The notes under the pieces: model-generated
What the model was told of the DNA's origin: nothing
Database searches by the model: none
Seen by the model: only the letters and a program-made list of their open reading frames with translations
Shown: one piece after another, positions 45,945-54,682 of the stretch
How the letters are laid out: every line of letters starts with the position of its first letter
Numbering within the stretch: position 1 is the first letter of the stretch
Translations under genes and position numbers: made by a program
Assembly (NCBI GenBank): GCA_016713175.1
Contig: JADJPQ010000004.1
Span: forward strand, 496,001-560,000
Length of the DNA: 64,000 nt
Direction of reading: 5' to 3'
Origin: Planctomycetota bacterium
GTDB taxonomy: Bacteria > Planctomycetota > UBA1135 > UBA2386

Positions 45945-47717
45945 GTGTGCGGCATCGTCGGCGCCCTGGATTCGTGGTTGCGGCAGCGCGGACTGGTGCC
46001 GGCGGTCGCGATGCAGGCGGCGATCGAGCGGCTCCGCTGGCGCGGGCCCGATCAGGCGGCCACCATCGCGGCCGGTCGGTGGTGGCTTGGTTGCGCGCGG
46101 CTGGCGATCAGTGGGGCATCGAGCCGACAGCCGGTCGCGCGGCGCGGTGGGCGCTTCTTCGGCGTCAGCAACGGTGCGATCACCGATGCGCGCAGGCTGT
46201 GGCAGGAACTGCGGCCGAACGTCGCGCGGCGGCCGGTGCTGCCGAACGACGCCTGGTTGCCGCTGTTGGCGGTGGCGGCGCAGCGCCCCGATCTGCTGGC
46301 CGACTGTGCCGGGCATCGCGCGGCGGCGGTCGTCGATGCGCAGGCTGGCACGTTGACGATCGCGGTCGATCCGCTCGGTGAGAAGCCGTTGTTCGGCGTC
46401 TGGCAGGATCTCCAACTGGTGGCCTTTGCGTCGTCGCCGGCGGCGCTGGTGGCGTTCGGTCTCGTCGCGCACATCGACGAACGCGTGGCGCCGTCGTGGT
46501 TCGCGCAGGGCTTCTCGGCACCTGTGCTGGTCAGCGAGGATCCGCCGGTTCAGGTGGCGGCGTGGCCACGCCAGGCGCTGACGGTCGTGCCGTCGATCGC
46601 GCCGCCGGCGCCACCGTTGGCGGAACGGTCGATCACGGCGGACTTCCCGGCGATCGTGCATGCGGCGGTTCTGCGTTGCGCCGCCGCCGAGGTGCCGGTG
46701 GCGTTGAGTCTGTCGGGCGGCATCGACAGCAGTTGTCTGGCGGCGTCGTTGCACCGGCTCGGGCTGGCCCTGCCGGCGTATCAATTCCAGGCCGAAGGCG
46801 AGCCCGAGGACGAACGTCGGCTCGCGCGTTCGGTGGCGGCGCATTGCCGACTGCCCTGGCGGCCGGTCGATGGCGGTCCGGAAGTGCTTTCGGCGTTGCC
46901 GCGGCTGACGGCACTGGCGGGGCTGCCGCTTGGCGATCCGTCGATTCTCGCGGTGCACGCGCTGGCCACGGCCGCGGCTGCCGACGGCATCCGCGTGCTG
47001 CTTGGCGGCGAAGGCGGCGACGAGCTGTGGTTTGGCTATCGGCGCCACACGCTGGCTCGCTGGTGGTCGTGGCTTAGTCCGTGGGCGCCTCTGCTGCGGC
47101 CATTCGCGGATCCGTGGCGGCGGCGCTCGTTGGATCGGTTGGTCGCCGCGGCCTCCGAACGGGCGTGGTATCCCGCGCTGGCCGCCGTCGTGCCGCCGGC
47201 GTTTCGCGAACGGGTGCTGGCGGCGGCGCCCGCCGCGGCGCCGGGCTGGGACGGCGCGGCGTTGCCGGCAGTCGAACGGTGGGAGCTCGAGCAGTACCTG
47301 CGTTGGGATCTGCTGCCGAAGGTCGATGTCGCGACGATGGCGGCGGGGGTCGAGGCGCGGTGTCCGTATCTGGATCCGGATGTGGTCGCCTGGTCGCGCG
47401 CGCAGCCGATCGCAAGTCGGTGGCAGAAGCAGCCGCTGCGCCGGACGTTCGCCGCCAGCCTGCCGCCGGCGGTGTTTGTGCAACGAAAGCGTGGGTTTGC
47501 GTTGCCGCTGGATCGTTGGTTTCGCGGCGAGCTGCCGTTCCTGGATCTGTTGCGCGAGGCGCGAACAGTGCAGCGGCCGCATCTGCGGCCTGGTGGTGTC
47601 GCCGAAGCGATCGATCGGCATCGGCGCGGCGCGGCCGATCTCGGGCATGCGCTGTATCTGCTGGTCGCGTGGGAGTGTCATCTGCGTGCGGTGGAGGAGG
47701 CTCGGCGATGCGGGTGA
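45945..47717 (+). CDS. asnB: Asparagine synthase (glutamine-hydrolysing)-like amidotransferase
   Basis: A 590-residue protein with the N-terminal class II glutaminase domain (Cys 2 after the start CGIVGALD, then RWRGPD) and the C-terminal synthetase domain (SLSGGIDSSCLAA for ATP binding near 260, LLGGEGGDELWFGY). GTG 45945 puts the catalytic Cys at position 2. The domain order is that of AsnB, but the glutaminase half is divergent; such AsnB paralogues in polysaccharide clusters may amidate sugars or peptides. It is followed by a GT4 gene with a 10-base overlap, which supports a role in a surface glycan locus. Confidence 0.88.
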   Translation: MCGIVGALDSWLRQRGLVPAVAMQAAIERLRWRGPDQAATIAAGRWWLGCARLAISGASSRQPVARRGGRFFGVSNGAITDARRLWQELRPNVARRPVLPNDAWLPLLAVAAQRPDLLADCAGHRAAAVVDAQAGTLTIAVDPLGEKPLFGVWQDLQLVAFASSPAALVAFGLVAHIDERVAPSWFAQGFSAPVLVSEDPPVQVAAWPRQALTVVPSIAPPAPPLAERSITADFPAIVHAAVLRCAAAEVPVALSLSGGIDSSCLAASLHRLGLALPAYQFQAEGEPEDERRLARSVAAHCRLPWRPVDGGPEVLSALPRLTALAGLPLGDPSILAVHALATAAAADGIRVLLGGEGGDELWFGYRRHTLARWWSWLSPWAPLLRPFADPWRRRSLDRLVAAASERAWYPALAAVVPPAFRERVLAAAPAAAPGWDGAALPAVERWELEQYLRWDLLPKVDVATMAAGVEARCPYLDPDVVAWSRAQPIASRWQKQPLRRTFAASLPPAVFVQRKRGFALPLDRWFRGELPFLDLLREARTVQRPHLRPGGVAEAIDRHRRGAADLGHALYLLVAWECHLRAVEEARRCG

Positions 47718-48853
47718 TGCGCATCCTGACGCGGCCGAATGTCGGCGGGCCGACGGCGCAGGCGATTGCGCTGTGGCATGCGCATGCGCGGCGCTCGGTC
47801 ACGACGCTGCTGGTGACCGGGCGGTGTGGTCGGGACGAAGCGGCGATGTTGCCGTCGGCGCATGGAGTGCCGCGCGTCGATCCGTTCGCGGAGCCGGCGA
47901 CCGGTGGTTGGTTCGAATTGTCGGAACTCAGCCGCGGCATCGCGCCGTGGCGCGATTGGCGCTCCTTCCGGCGATTGCGCGACCTGATCGGGCGGTGGCA
48001 GCCGGATGTCGTGCATACGCACACCAGCAAGGCGGGTGCGCTCGGTCGATTGGCGGTGCCGGCGCGGTCAAGGGTGCGGTTGGTCCATACGTTCCATGGG
48101 CATGTGCTGGCGGATTACTACGGCCCGGTGCGGTCGTTCTTGTTGCGGCGGGTCGAACGGTGGCTGGCGCGGCGCGCGGATGCGTTGATTGGCGTGAGCC
48201 CGAGCTGTGTCGACGAACTGGTGGCGTTCGGGATTGCGCCGCGGGAACGGTTTTCGGTGATCGTGCCGGCCGTTGCGACGAGCGTACCGTTGGCGCGCGA
48301 GGTGGCGCGGCAGCGACTCGGGTTGCCGGCGAACGGGGTGTGCATCGCTACCGTGGGTCGGCTGGTGCCGATCAAGCGGATCGATCACTTCGTCGCGGTG
48401 GTGGCGGCGTTGCCGGAGGTGACTGGCGTGGTCATCGGCGATGGGCCGTTGCGTGCGCCGTTGATTGCGCAGGCGGCTACCCTTGGCGATCGGTGTCGTT
48501 TCGTCGGTGTGCGCGACGATGTCGGTGCCGTGCTGTCGGCGTTCGACGCCGTGCTGTTGACCGGGCGACGCGAAGGGCTGCCATTGGTGGCGGTCGAAGC
48601 ATTCGCGGCCGGGGTGCCGGTGGTGGGCTACGACGTGCCCGGAGTTCGCGACGCGCTGGCGACTCTCGGTTCCGGGATCCTGGTGTCAGAGCGTGGCGGG
48701 CCTGCTTCGCTCGCGGAGGCCGTGAGTACACTGCGGACGCGACCCGAGGAGCGCAGACGTCTGGTCGCTGGTGGCCAGGCTGCAGTGGATCGGTTTGCAC
48801 CGGATGACATCGCCGGTCATCTTTGCTGTTTGTACGCAAGTCTTTGGCGTTGA
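47708..48853 (+). CDS. Family 4 glycosyltransferase
   Basis: A 381-residue GT-B fold glycosyltransferase of the GT4 type. The N-terminal half has the acceptor-side Rossmann pieces (NVGGPTAQAIALW, DVVHTHTSKAGALGRLA) and the C-terminal half the nucleotide-sugar site (TVGRLVPIKRIDHFV near 230, TGRREGLPLVAVEAFAAGVP near 300, with the EX7E-type glutamates). A GGAGGAGG ribosome site 8 bases before ATG 47708 decides the start. It shares a 10-base overlap with the asparagine synthase gene and is convergent with the GT2 gene, 7 bases apart. Confidence 0.92.
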   Translation: MRVMRILTRPNVGGPTAQAIALWHAHARRSVTTLLVTGRCGRDEAAMLPSAHGVPRVDPFAEPATGGWFELSELSRGIAPWRDWRSFRRLRDLIGRWQPDVVHTHTSKAGALGRLAVPARSRVRLVHTFHGHVLADYYGPVRSFLLRRVERWLARRADALIGVSPSCVDELVAFGIAPRERFSVIVPAVATSVPLAREVARQRLGLPANGVCIATVGRLVPIKRIDHFVAVVAALPEVTGVVIGDGPLRAPLIAQAATLGDRCRFVGVRDDVGAVLSAFDAVLLTGRREGLPLVAVEAFAAGVPVVGYDVPGVRDALATLGSGILVSERGGPASLAEAVSTLRTRPEERRRLVAGGQAAVDRFAPDDIAGHLCCLYASLWR

Positions 48854-48860
48854 GCCGGCA

Positions 48861-49985
48861 CTACGCTTGGGCCTGCCACGACACGCACCAGACCCAGAGC
48901 AGGGCGCTGGTCGTGACAGCCAACACGAACTTGAACAGCGCCCACGCTTGTTGGTGGGCCACATGCCGACCGTCGCAGAAGTGGTCGAAGCGCTCGCCGA
49001 ACCTGCGCCATTGCTTCTCGCGAACGACGAGCGAGACAAAGCGACCGAGGTCGTTGGCCATCCGGATCAGAGCGGTCTCGTGACCTCGATGCAGGTCGCG
49101 CCGGACGCCCTTCACAAGAAGCCGCGTGGTTTCACCGAGCCACTCACCAGCCATGATGCCAACCATGGGCACGAGCGTCAGCAAAGGCTCTGCAAGGGCG
49201 GCAGCGGCGGCAGCCGCGACCGGAAGCAACAAGGCCGCAAGCTCCACTGCGTTTGGAGCACTGCGGTAGACATGGGCGGGATGCAAAGCATGCAGCTTCG
49301 AATCACCGAAGGCCCAACGATAAAACCTGCGGTAGTTGCGCCGATTGCCCGGCCAGAAGTCGTGGTGCACCACCGCGGCTGGAACCGCCGCGAACTTCGC
49401 CCCCGCTTGTCCGGTGAGTCGCAGGAAGACATCGATGTCCTCGCCGCCGCCCGCCTTCGGGAACACGTGGCTGAACCGGTGGGATCGCATGTCGCGTCCT
49501 CGTACGATGACATTCGACGTCGTTGCCCAGGGCATCTCGGCGTACCACGCTGCGATGCCAAAGAAGGTCAGGATCTCAGATGCCAGGACTCCATGCTCAA
49601 AAGCGGTCTTGGCGACCGGATACCGCGTCGTGCCGAAGAAGCCAGGTCGTCGTGCGCCGTCATCAGAAATGGCTTTGGCGTAGACCTCGAGCAGCCCAGG
49701 TTCGGGCAAGACATCGTCGTCCAGGAAGAGAATCCACTCTGCAGTACTCGCGCCCACACCCATGTTCCGCGACTCGGGCGCACCGAGAGTCGACACATTG
49801 CGAATCACGGTCAAGGCAGGATCGTTGCACCGCGCTTTCAACACCGGCGGTAGGTCAATTGCTGGGTTGTCTGCAACGACAATGAACCTCAAGGCGACAC
49901 CCGCGGGCCGGCGCATGTTCAGGATCGCGGCGAGAGGGCCATCCTGGAGTCGCACCGACGGGATGACAACATCGACGGAGGTCAC
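48861..49985 (-). CDS. Family 2 glycosyltransferase
   Basis: A 374-residue GT-A fold enzyme. Near the N-terminus it has VVIPSVRLQDGPL, and NMGVGASTAEWILFLDDDV provides the DxD motif (about 90). GGGEDIDVFLRL (about 185) is the ED-type catalytic region. The C-terminal third holds two or three hydrophobic helices (about 245-275 and 345-370), so the protein is membrane-anchored. The GTG start 49985 overlaps the radical SAM gene's stop (GTGA). The base composition looks less GC-rich than the surroundings, hinting at transfer together with its neighbour. Confidence 0.9.
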   Translation of the reverse strand: MTSVDVVIPSVRLQDGPLAAILNMRRPAGVALRFIVVADNPAIDLPPVLKARCNDPALTVIRNVSTLGAPESRNMGVGASTAEWILFLDDDVLPEPGLLEVYAKAISDDGARRPGFFGTTRYPVAKTAFEHGVLASEILTFFGIAAWYAEMPWATTSNVIVRGRDMRSHRFSHVFPKAGGGEDIDVFLRLTGQAGAKFAAVPAAVVHHDFWPGNRRNYRRFYRWAFGDSKLHALHPAHVYRSAPNAVELAALLLPVAAAAAAALAEPLLTLVPMVGIMAGEWLGETTRLLVKGVRRDLHRGHETALIRMANDLGRFVSLVVREKQWRRFGERFDHFCDGRHVAHQQAWALFKFVLAVTTSALLWVWCVSWQAQA

Positions 49986-50941
49986 GATGCATCGCTCCCT
50001 GAGCGCGCCCATCGATGCGACGGCTTTTGCATGCAGAAACAGTTGGCGCCTGGCCTACAACCGTTGGACTCGGTAACGAAGCGCCGCATCGCGGCCGCCA
50101 GTCCTCCGTCGCCCACGGTGCCGGCCTGGATCCATGGGCAGATCATCAATCCATCTCGGTGAAGTGCCCAGCTTTGGCCAGCCAGACCGCAGCTGCTGCC
50201 GGAGAACTGCTGCCCACCCAGCATGGCCGCCAAGTCCTCCCAAAAGCTCGTCGGGTTCGAGAGCAACGAGTGCATCGACAACGCACGTCCACACGCGATG
50301 ACGGACTCGACATGACGTGCTTCCAGTCGCAACTCCGGCGCCGAGGAACCAAGGTACCCATCATCGAAGATGGGCTGAAACTTCAGCCAGCCGGCGCCCC
50401 GATGCTGGACCTCGTTTGCAAGATCGACGAGCGTCGTCGGATGGAGGTTGGCCGAGGACAGAACAGCGTTGACGGAAACCTCCCAGGCGTCGCTTCGCAT
50501 TGCCCCTGCAACTGATAGGTGGTCCAAGACGCGAGACAGTTGGGCGGCCTCGAGGCGGCGAGTTCGGTAAGCGATCTCGGGGGCAACGCTGTCGAGGGAG
50601 AAGGCGATTCCGGTCGCACCAGCGCTCTGCATCGCGAGCAACTTCTCACGCGACGCCAACAGCCCGTTCGTGATGACCACGATGGAACGAACACACAGCG
50701 CGGCGTAGTTTTCGATCACCTGAAACAGGTGCGGGTGCAACAGGGGCTCGCCACCAGAGAACACCACGCGATCGATGCCAGCCTCACGGAGCAATGCGCC
50801 GTCGAGAACCAAGTCTCGAGGAGCGCGGTGAGAGTCTTTGCGAGTCGCTCCATCACCCCAGCGGCAGTACACACAGCGCATGTTGCACTGCAGGGTCGTG
50901 TCGACGACGAGTGTGGTCTGTCTCGCGATCCGCTCCAGCAT
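49982..50941 (-). CDS. Radical SAM enzyme with SPASM-like C-terminus
   Basis: A 319-residue radical SAM protein. CNMRCVYC (Cys 19, 23, 26) binds the SAM-cleaving [4Fe-4S] cluster, and VFSGGEPLLHP (about 60) contacts SAM. The C-terminal part has further cysteines (SSCGLAG, MICPWI and the CRPGANCFC group) in a SPASM-like pattern for extra clusters. SPASM enzymes modify peptides or sugars. Its coupling to a GT2 gene points to glycan or modified-sugar chemistry, but the substrate is unknown. ATG 50941 is the natural start. Confidence 0.9.
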   Translation of the reverse strand: MLERIARQTTLVVDTTLQCNMRCVYCRWGDGATRKDSHRAPRDLVLDGALLREAGIDRVVFSGGEPLLHPHLFQVIENYAALCVRSIVVITNGLLASREKLLAMQSAGATGIAFSLDSVAPEIAYRTRRLEAAQLSRVLDHLSVAGAMRSDAWEVSVNAVLSSANLHPTTLVDLANEVQHRGAGWLKFQPIFDDGYLGSSAPELRLEARHVESVIACGRALSMHSLLSNPTSFWEDLAAMLGGQQFSGSSCGLAGQSWALHRDGLMICPWIQAGTVGDGGLAAAMRRFVTESNGCRPGANCFCMQKPSHRWARSGSDAS

Positions 50942-51165
50942 GGCTACCCGACAGTCGCTTGCGCGTCATGCCCAACCAACCGCCGCACTTTCGGTCGGGG
51001 CAAGAACCGAGTCAACATCCTGGTCTCGTCAGGGGCCTCGCCGCAGAACGAAGGACCGCGCCATTGACTGGTTGGAACCGGCCCCTGACGAATCCCGCCA
51101 GAATCGGTTACGGTACCCCTCGCCCGGACTACGCCCGCCGTCGGTCGTCCATCCCCGGAGTCTCC

Positions 51166-51915
51166 ATGCGCTGGTTCTGCATCGCCGCCGCTGTCGCCGC
51201 AGCCGGCTGCACCAAGGTCGAAGTCCGCTCCACGACCCGCCCCGGCGGCGCCCTCGCCGCGCTGACCGGCGCCTGGATCGGCTCCTGGCACAGCGACGGC
51301 GCCGCCGGCACCGGCACCGTGGCGATCCAGGTCCGGGCGTTCGGTGACAAGCCGGTTGTCCGGCTGCAGATCGACAACCCGTGCCTGACGCCGCGCAGCT
51401 ACTCATTCGTGCAGACCGGCACCCACGTCGAACTGCGCGCCGACGGCGAGCCGGTGTTCTGGGGTGACCTCGGCGCCAACCGCACCCTGACCGGCAACTA
51501 CGGCTGTCCCGAGGACACCGGCGCCTGGACCGCGACCTGGCAGAACGAACTGCCGGTCATCGCTGATCTGTCCGGCACCTGGCACGGCAGCTTCGCGGCG
51601 GCGGTGCCGCCGGTCCAGGGCAACTTCGAGCTGCAACTCACGCAGGTCTGGGACGATGGCCTGCTGGTCGTCGAAGGCCGCCTGGCGTCGCCGACCTTCG
51701 GCATCGCGCCGGTGCTCGGCCGCGGCCTGGTCGAGTGGCGTGACACGAGCTTCGACCTGCAGTTCGTCACCGCCGATCCGGCCGCGCCGCAGGTGCTGCT
51801 GGCCGGCGTCGGCGACACGGCGCTCTTGCGCATCGTCGACGGCATCGCGACCTTCGCGCCGGATCCGCGCGTGCCGTTCCGCCAGGCCCTGTGGCAGGCG
51901 ATGCTGCAGCGGTGA
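51166..51915 (+). CDS. Lipoprotein of unknown function
   Basis: A 249-residue exported protein with a short signal ending in a lipobox AAAGC (Cys about 15). The mature part contains two related beta-rich segments, one with LTGAWIGSWHSDGAAGTGTV and the other with LSGTWHGSFAAAVPPVQGNF, suggesting a tandem duplication of a small lipocalin-like barrel. No name can be given. Its stop overlaps a Nudix gene start (GTGA). ATG 51166 fits the signal peptide; the frame upstream is open but runs out of any plausible coding. Confidence 0.78.
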   Translation: MRWFCIAAAVAAAGCTKVEVRSTTRPGGALAALTGAWIGSWHSDGAAGTGTVAIQVRAFGDKPVVRLQIDNPCLTPRSYSFVQTGTHVELRADGEPVFWGDLGANRTLTGNYGCPEDTGAWTATWQNELPVIADLSGTWHGSFAAAVPPVQGNFELQLTQVWDDGLLVVEGRLASPTFGIAPVLGRGLVEWRDTSFDLQFVTADPAAPQVLLAGVGDTALLRIVDGIATFAPDPRVPFRQALWQAMLQR

Positions 51916-52397
51916 CCGAACCCGATCCTGACTTTCGCGAACGGCATCTGCGGACGGCGGACTTCCTCGGCGCGTTCGGCGTGCTGCGCCGGGACGACGC
52001 GATCCTGCTGGTCGGCAACGAACGGACGATCGCGGGGCAACAGCGGCTGTGCTGGGATCTGCCCGGCGGTCAGGTCGAGCCCGGCGAGTTGCTGGAACAG
52101 GCTCTGGCGCGCGAACTGCGCGAAGAGATCGGCGTGGCGGTGACGGCGCCGACGCCGTTCCTGTTCGTGCAGGAGGGCGAACGGGTGATCGGCGGCGTGC
52201 GCCGATATGCGTGGCGCTCGTTCTTCTTCGCGGTGCCAACGTGGCTCGGCGAGCCGGTCGCGACCGGGGAAGTGTGCGGCCTGCGGTGGGTGCCGATCGC
52301 TGGCTTGTCGGCGGTGCTCGATGCGCCCTACCACGACTCGTTCCGCCAGTGGCTCCTGGGCGGCGGCGTCTGGTTCCACGGCCGCTGGGCCGATTGA
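51912..52397 (+). CDS. Nudix hydrolase
   Basis: A 161-residue Nudix enzyme. The Nudix box GGQVEPGE...ARELREEIGV (about 50-72) is intact. The substrate cannot be told; the class removes oxidised or surplus nucleotides and nucleotide sugars. The GTG start at 51912 overlaps the preceding lipoprotein stop (GTGA). It is convergent with a secreted protein gene. Confidence 0.88.
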   Translation: MTEPDPDFRERHLRTADFLGAFGVLRRDDAILLVGNERTIAGQQRLCWDLPGGQVEPGELLEQALARELREEIGVAVTAPTPFLFVQEGERVIGGVRRYAWRSFFFAVPTWLGEPVATGEVCGLRWVPIAGLSAVLDAPYHDSFRQWLLGGGVWFHGRWAD

Positions 52398-52400
52398 CCG

Positions 52401-53078
52401 TCAGGGCGATTCCGTCAGCACCGGTGCGCTCTCGAACGCGATCGAACGCGCCTCGGCGTGGTAGCGCATCGACCAGGTCGTCTGGCCGTCGGTCAGTTGC
52501 AGGGTTTGGCGGGCGGCATCGATCCGCAAGCCGGTGATCGGGTGCGCCGCGGGAGTCTGCGGCGTCACGTCCTGCCGATGGAACGGCTGGTCGGCAGTCG
52601 CCAGCGGCGCCACGCGCAGCTCGCTGCGTCCGGTCGCGAAGTCCGTCCACACATAGAACGCCAGCCGGTTGCGTTCGTCGAGCGCCAGCGCGCTCGGACC
52701 GGCGGTCGGCGTCGCCGTCAGTCCGGTTGCGATCGTCTGCACCGGCGTCGGCGGACTGGAGAGCTGGCAGATCGTGATGACGCCGGCGCTGTCGAGCACC
52801 CACAGTTGTTGGACCGAAGCGAGCACCGCGAGGCCGGTGGCGACGGCCTCGGGTGCGGACTTCGGGCACGGCATCGCCTGACCGTCGTGCCCTGGGCAGC
52901 CGTGCCAGGTCAACAACGTGCCGTCCGTGCGCCAGGTGGCGCTGCTGCCGGGCTTGCTGCAATGGTCGCCGGCGTAAGGTGGCTTGCTGGCCGGGGCAGC
53001 CGGTGGTGGCGGCTGCTGGGCCAGCAAGCCGCCGGCAAGCAGGCAGGCAGCGAACAGGCGCGGAAACGGGCGGTGCAT
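52401..53078 (-). CDS. Secreted protein of unknown function
   Basis: A 225-residue exported protein with a signal peptide (about 1-20, LLAQQ) and then a proline/alanine-rich linker. The remainder consists of short beta-strand runs like a small propeller or jelly-roll (ATWRTDGTLLTWHG, LWVLDSAGVITIC, NRLAFYVWTDFATGRSELRV). No family name was recognised. ATG 53078 fits the signal. Confidence 0.65.
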   Translation of the reverse strand: MHRPFPRLFAACLLAGGLLAQQPPPPAAPASKPPYAGDHCSKPGSSATWRTDGTLLTWHGCPGHDGQAMPCPKSAPEAVATGLAVLASVQQLWVLDSAGVITICQLSSPPTPVQTIATGLTATPTAGPSALALDERNRLAFYVWTDFATGRSELRVAPLATADQPFHRQDVTPQTPAAHPITGLRIDAARQTLQLTDGQTTWSMRYHAEARSIAFESAPVLTESP

Positions 53079-53185
53079 GGGTGTCCTCGGTGCGTCCACC
53101 AGGGGAAGAACGGTCGGCGCGGCGGCGCACGCGGTTTTCTGCGGATTCCCTGTTCCCGGCGGCTGGATTCGCGGCACAGCAGGAC

Positions 53186-54667
53186 ATGAGCAACCTCCTG
53201 ACGATGGGCCTGCAGATCCTGCTGGCGATTCCCCCGAGTGCCGAACCGGTCCGGTTCGGCGTGGCCGTGCCCGCGACCGCGATCGCCAACGGGCTGCGGT
53301 TGACCGGTGCCGACGGCGTCATGTTCCAGTGGCGCATGCTGCTGCCCGGCGTCGATCGGCGCGGGCAGGTGTGGATCGAGGTCGCGGCGACGCGTGGTGG
53401 CGGCCGGTTGCTGGCGGGCGGCCAGGCGGCGACGGCGGCTGGCGAGGGAGCGGCGTATGTCGTGCGGCAGGAGCGAACGGCGGCCGACGGCGGTGCCGAC
53501 GTGGTGACGACGTGGCAGTGGGCCGATGGCACGGTCGACCGGTTGCGGCAGTTCGAGTTCTCGCGGCCGCTGCAGGTCGGTGGCGAGTGGTTCCAGGCCG
53601 GCGAGATCCGCAGCGTCGATGAAGGTGGTCTGGCGGCGCGCGCGAGTGTGGTGGCCAGGTTGCCGCGGGCCTTCTGGACCAGGGTGGGACTGTTGCCAGC
53701 GGATGGTGGGATCGGCGGCGCCGCGCGGCAGCGGTTGCTGGCGGTCGTGCCAAGGCTGCCCGAGTTGCCTGGGGTTCGCGGTGCCGGCGACTTCTCGCGT
53801 TCGGGCGGCACGATCACCAACCTCGAGTACGACACCACGCTGGGGCTTCTGCGCCTGGCGTTGTGCACACGCGAACCGGAAGTGCTGGTGCGCGCGCGTC
53901 GGTCGGCGCGGCATCTGGTCGATCGTGACCTCGACCGCGCCACCGGGCTGCCGTTCGCGCATGGGCCCGACCATCGCCTCGGCATGCCGCAGACCGGGCA
54001 TGCGTGGCTGACCGGGTTGTTGTGGACCGGGTTGTTGACCGCGGATGATCGGTTGATCGATGCGGCGAAGGCGCTGGCGCAGGTGTTGGCGGTGACGCCG
54101 CCGGCGGGCGAGGGGCGCAACGAACGCGCGCGCGACTGGGCCTGGCCACTGCTCGAACTCGAGCGCTACCTGCAGACGTTCGACGATCCGCTGATCGCGG
54201 CGGCGGCGGACCGGCTGGCCGCGTCGATCGCGCTGCGTTTCGATGGCAGCGTGCCGACGTTCCGGTTTGGCGAAGGCGAGGTCGACCACGTCTGGTTCGA
54301 GCGCGGTTGGATCACCGGCGGCATCGTCGTGCCGGCGCTGCGCGCGCATCTGGCGCGGCGCCCGGCGCCGAGCCTGCAGGCCCAGGTCGATGCGGTGGCG
54401 GCGGCGCTGGCGGATCGGATCGGGGTCGGCAAGCCGGGGTTGCCGACCCACTGGCGCGTGGCGGGAGGACGGCCGTTCGCCGAACATCGCGGCGAACGCG
54501 ATCCGAAGTCGTTCTTGTTGCTGGAAGCGCTGAGGCCGGCGGATCTGCGGCGGGTGCTGCGCCGCGAGGACGTGCGGGCGGCGCTGGTCGAGGTGCCGGA
54601 GTTCGAGGATCCGGATCTCGCGACGTCGTTCTCGCTGCTGGCGCGGTGCGACTGGGTGTGTCGCTGA
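53186..54667 (+). CDS. Uncharacterised protein, possibly an alpha-toroid
   Basis: A 493-residue protein. The first half is beta-rich (VRFGVAVPATAIANG, FQWRMLLPGVDRRG), and the second half (about 210-480) is helical with repeated W, R and L pairs (LGLLRLALCTREPEVLVRAR, GHAWLTGLLWTGLLTADDRL), the look of an alpha/alpha toroid like glycoside hydrolase or lyase domains. No catalytic motif could be identified and no signal peptide is clear. The start at ATG 53186 is uncertain because the frame is open further upstream. It is convergent with the HtrA-like gene. Confidence 0.65.
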   Translation: MSNLLTMGLQILLAIPPSAEPVRFGVAVPATAIANGLRLTGADGVMFQWRMLLPGVDRRGQVWIEVAATRGGGRLLAGGQAATAAGEGAAYVVRQERTAADGGADVVTTWQWADGTVDRLRQFEFSRPLQVGGEWFQAGEIRSVDEGGLAARASVVARLPRAFWTRVGLLPADGGIGGAARQRLLAVVPRLPELPGVRGAGDFSRSGGTITNLEYDTTLGLLRLALCTREPEVLVRARRSARHLVDRDLDRATGLPFAHGPDHRLGMPQTGHAWLTGLLWTGLLTADDRLIDAAKALAQVLAVTPPAGEGRNERARDWAWPLLELERYLQTFDDPLIAAAADRLAASIALRFDGSVPTFRFGEGEVDHVWFERGWITGGIVVPALRAHLARRPAPSLQAQVDAVAAALADRIGVGKPGLPTHWRVAGGRPFAEHRGERDPKSFLLLEALRPADLRRVLRREDVRAALVEVPEFEDPDLATSFSLLARCDWVCR

Positions 54668-54682
54668 TGCCGGCGGTGCCGA

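Noticed and set aside
45780..47681. Minus-strand open frame of about 630 codons opposite the asparagine synthase
   Set aside because: Histidine/arginine-rich shadow frame with no domain; asnB on the other strand is certain.
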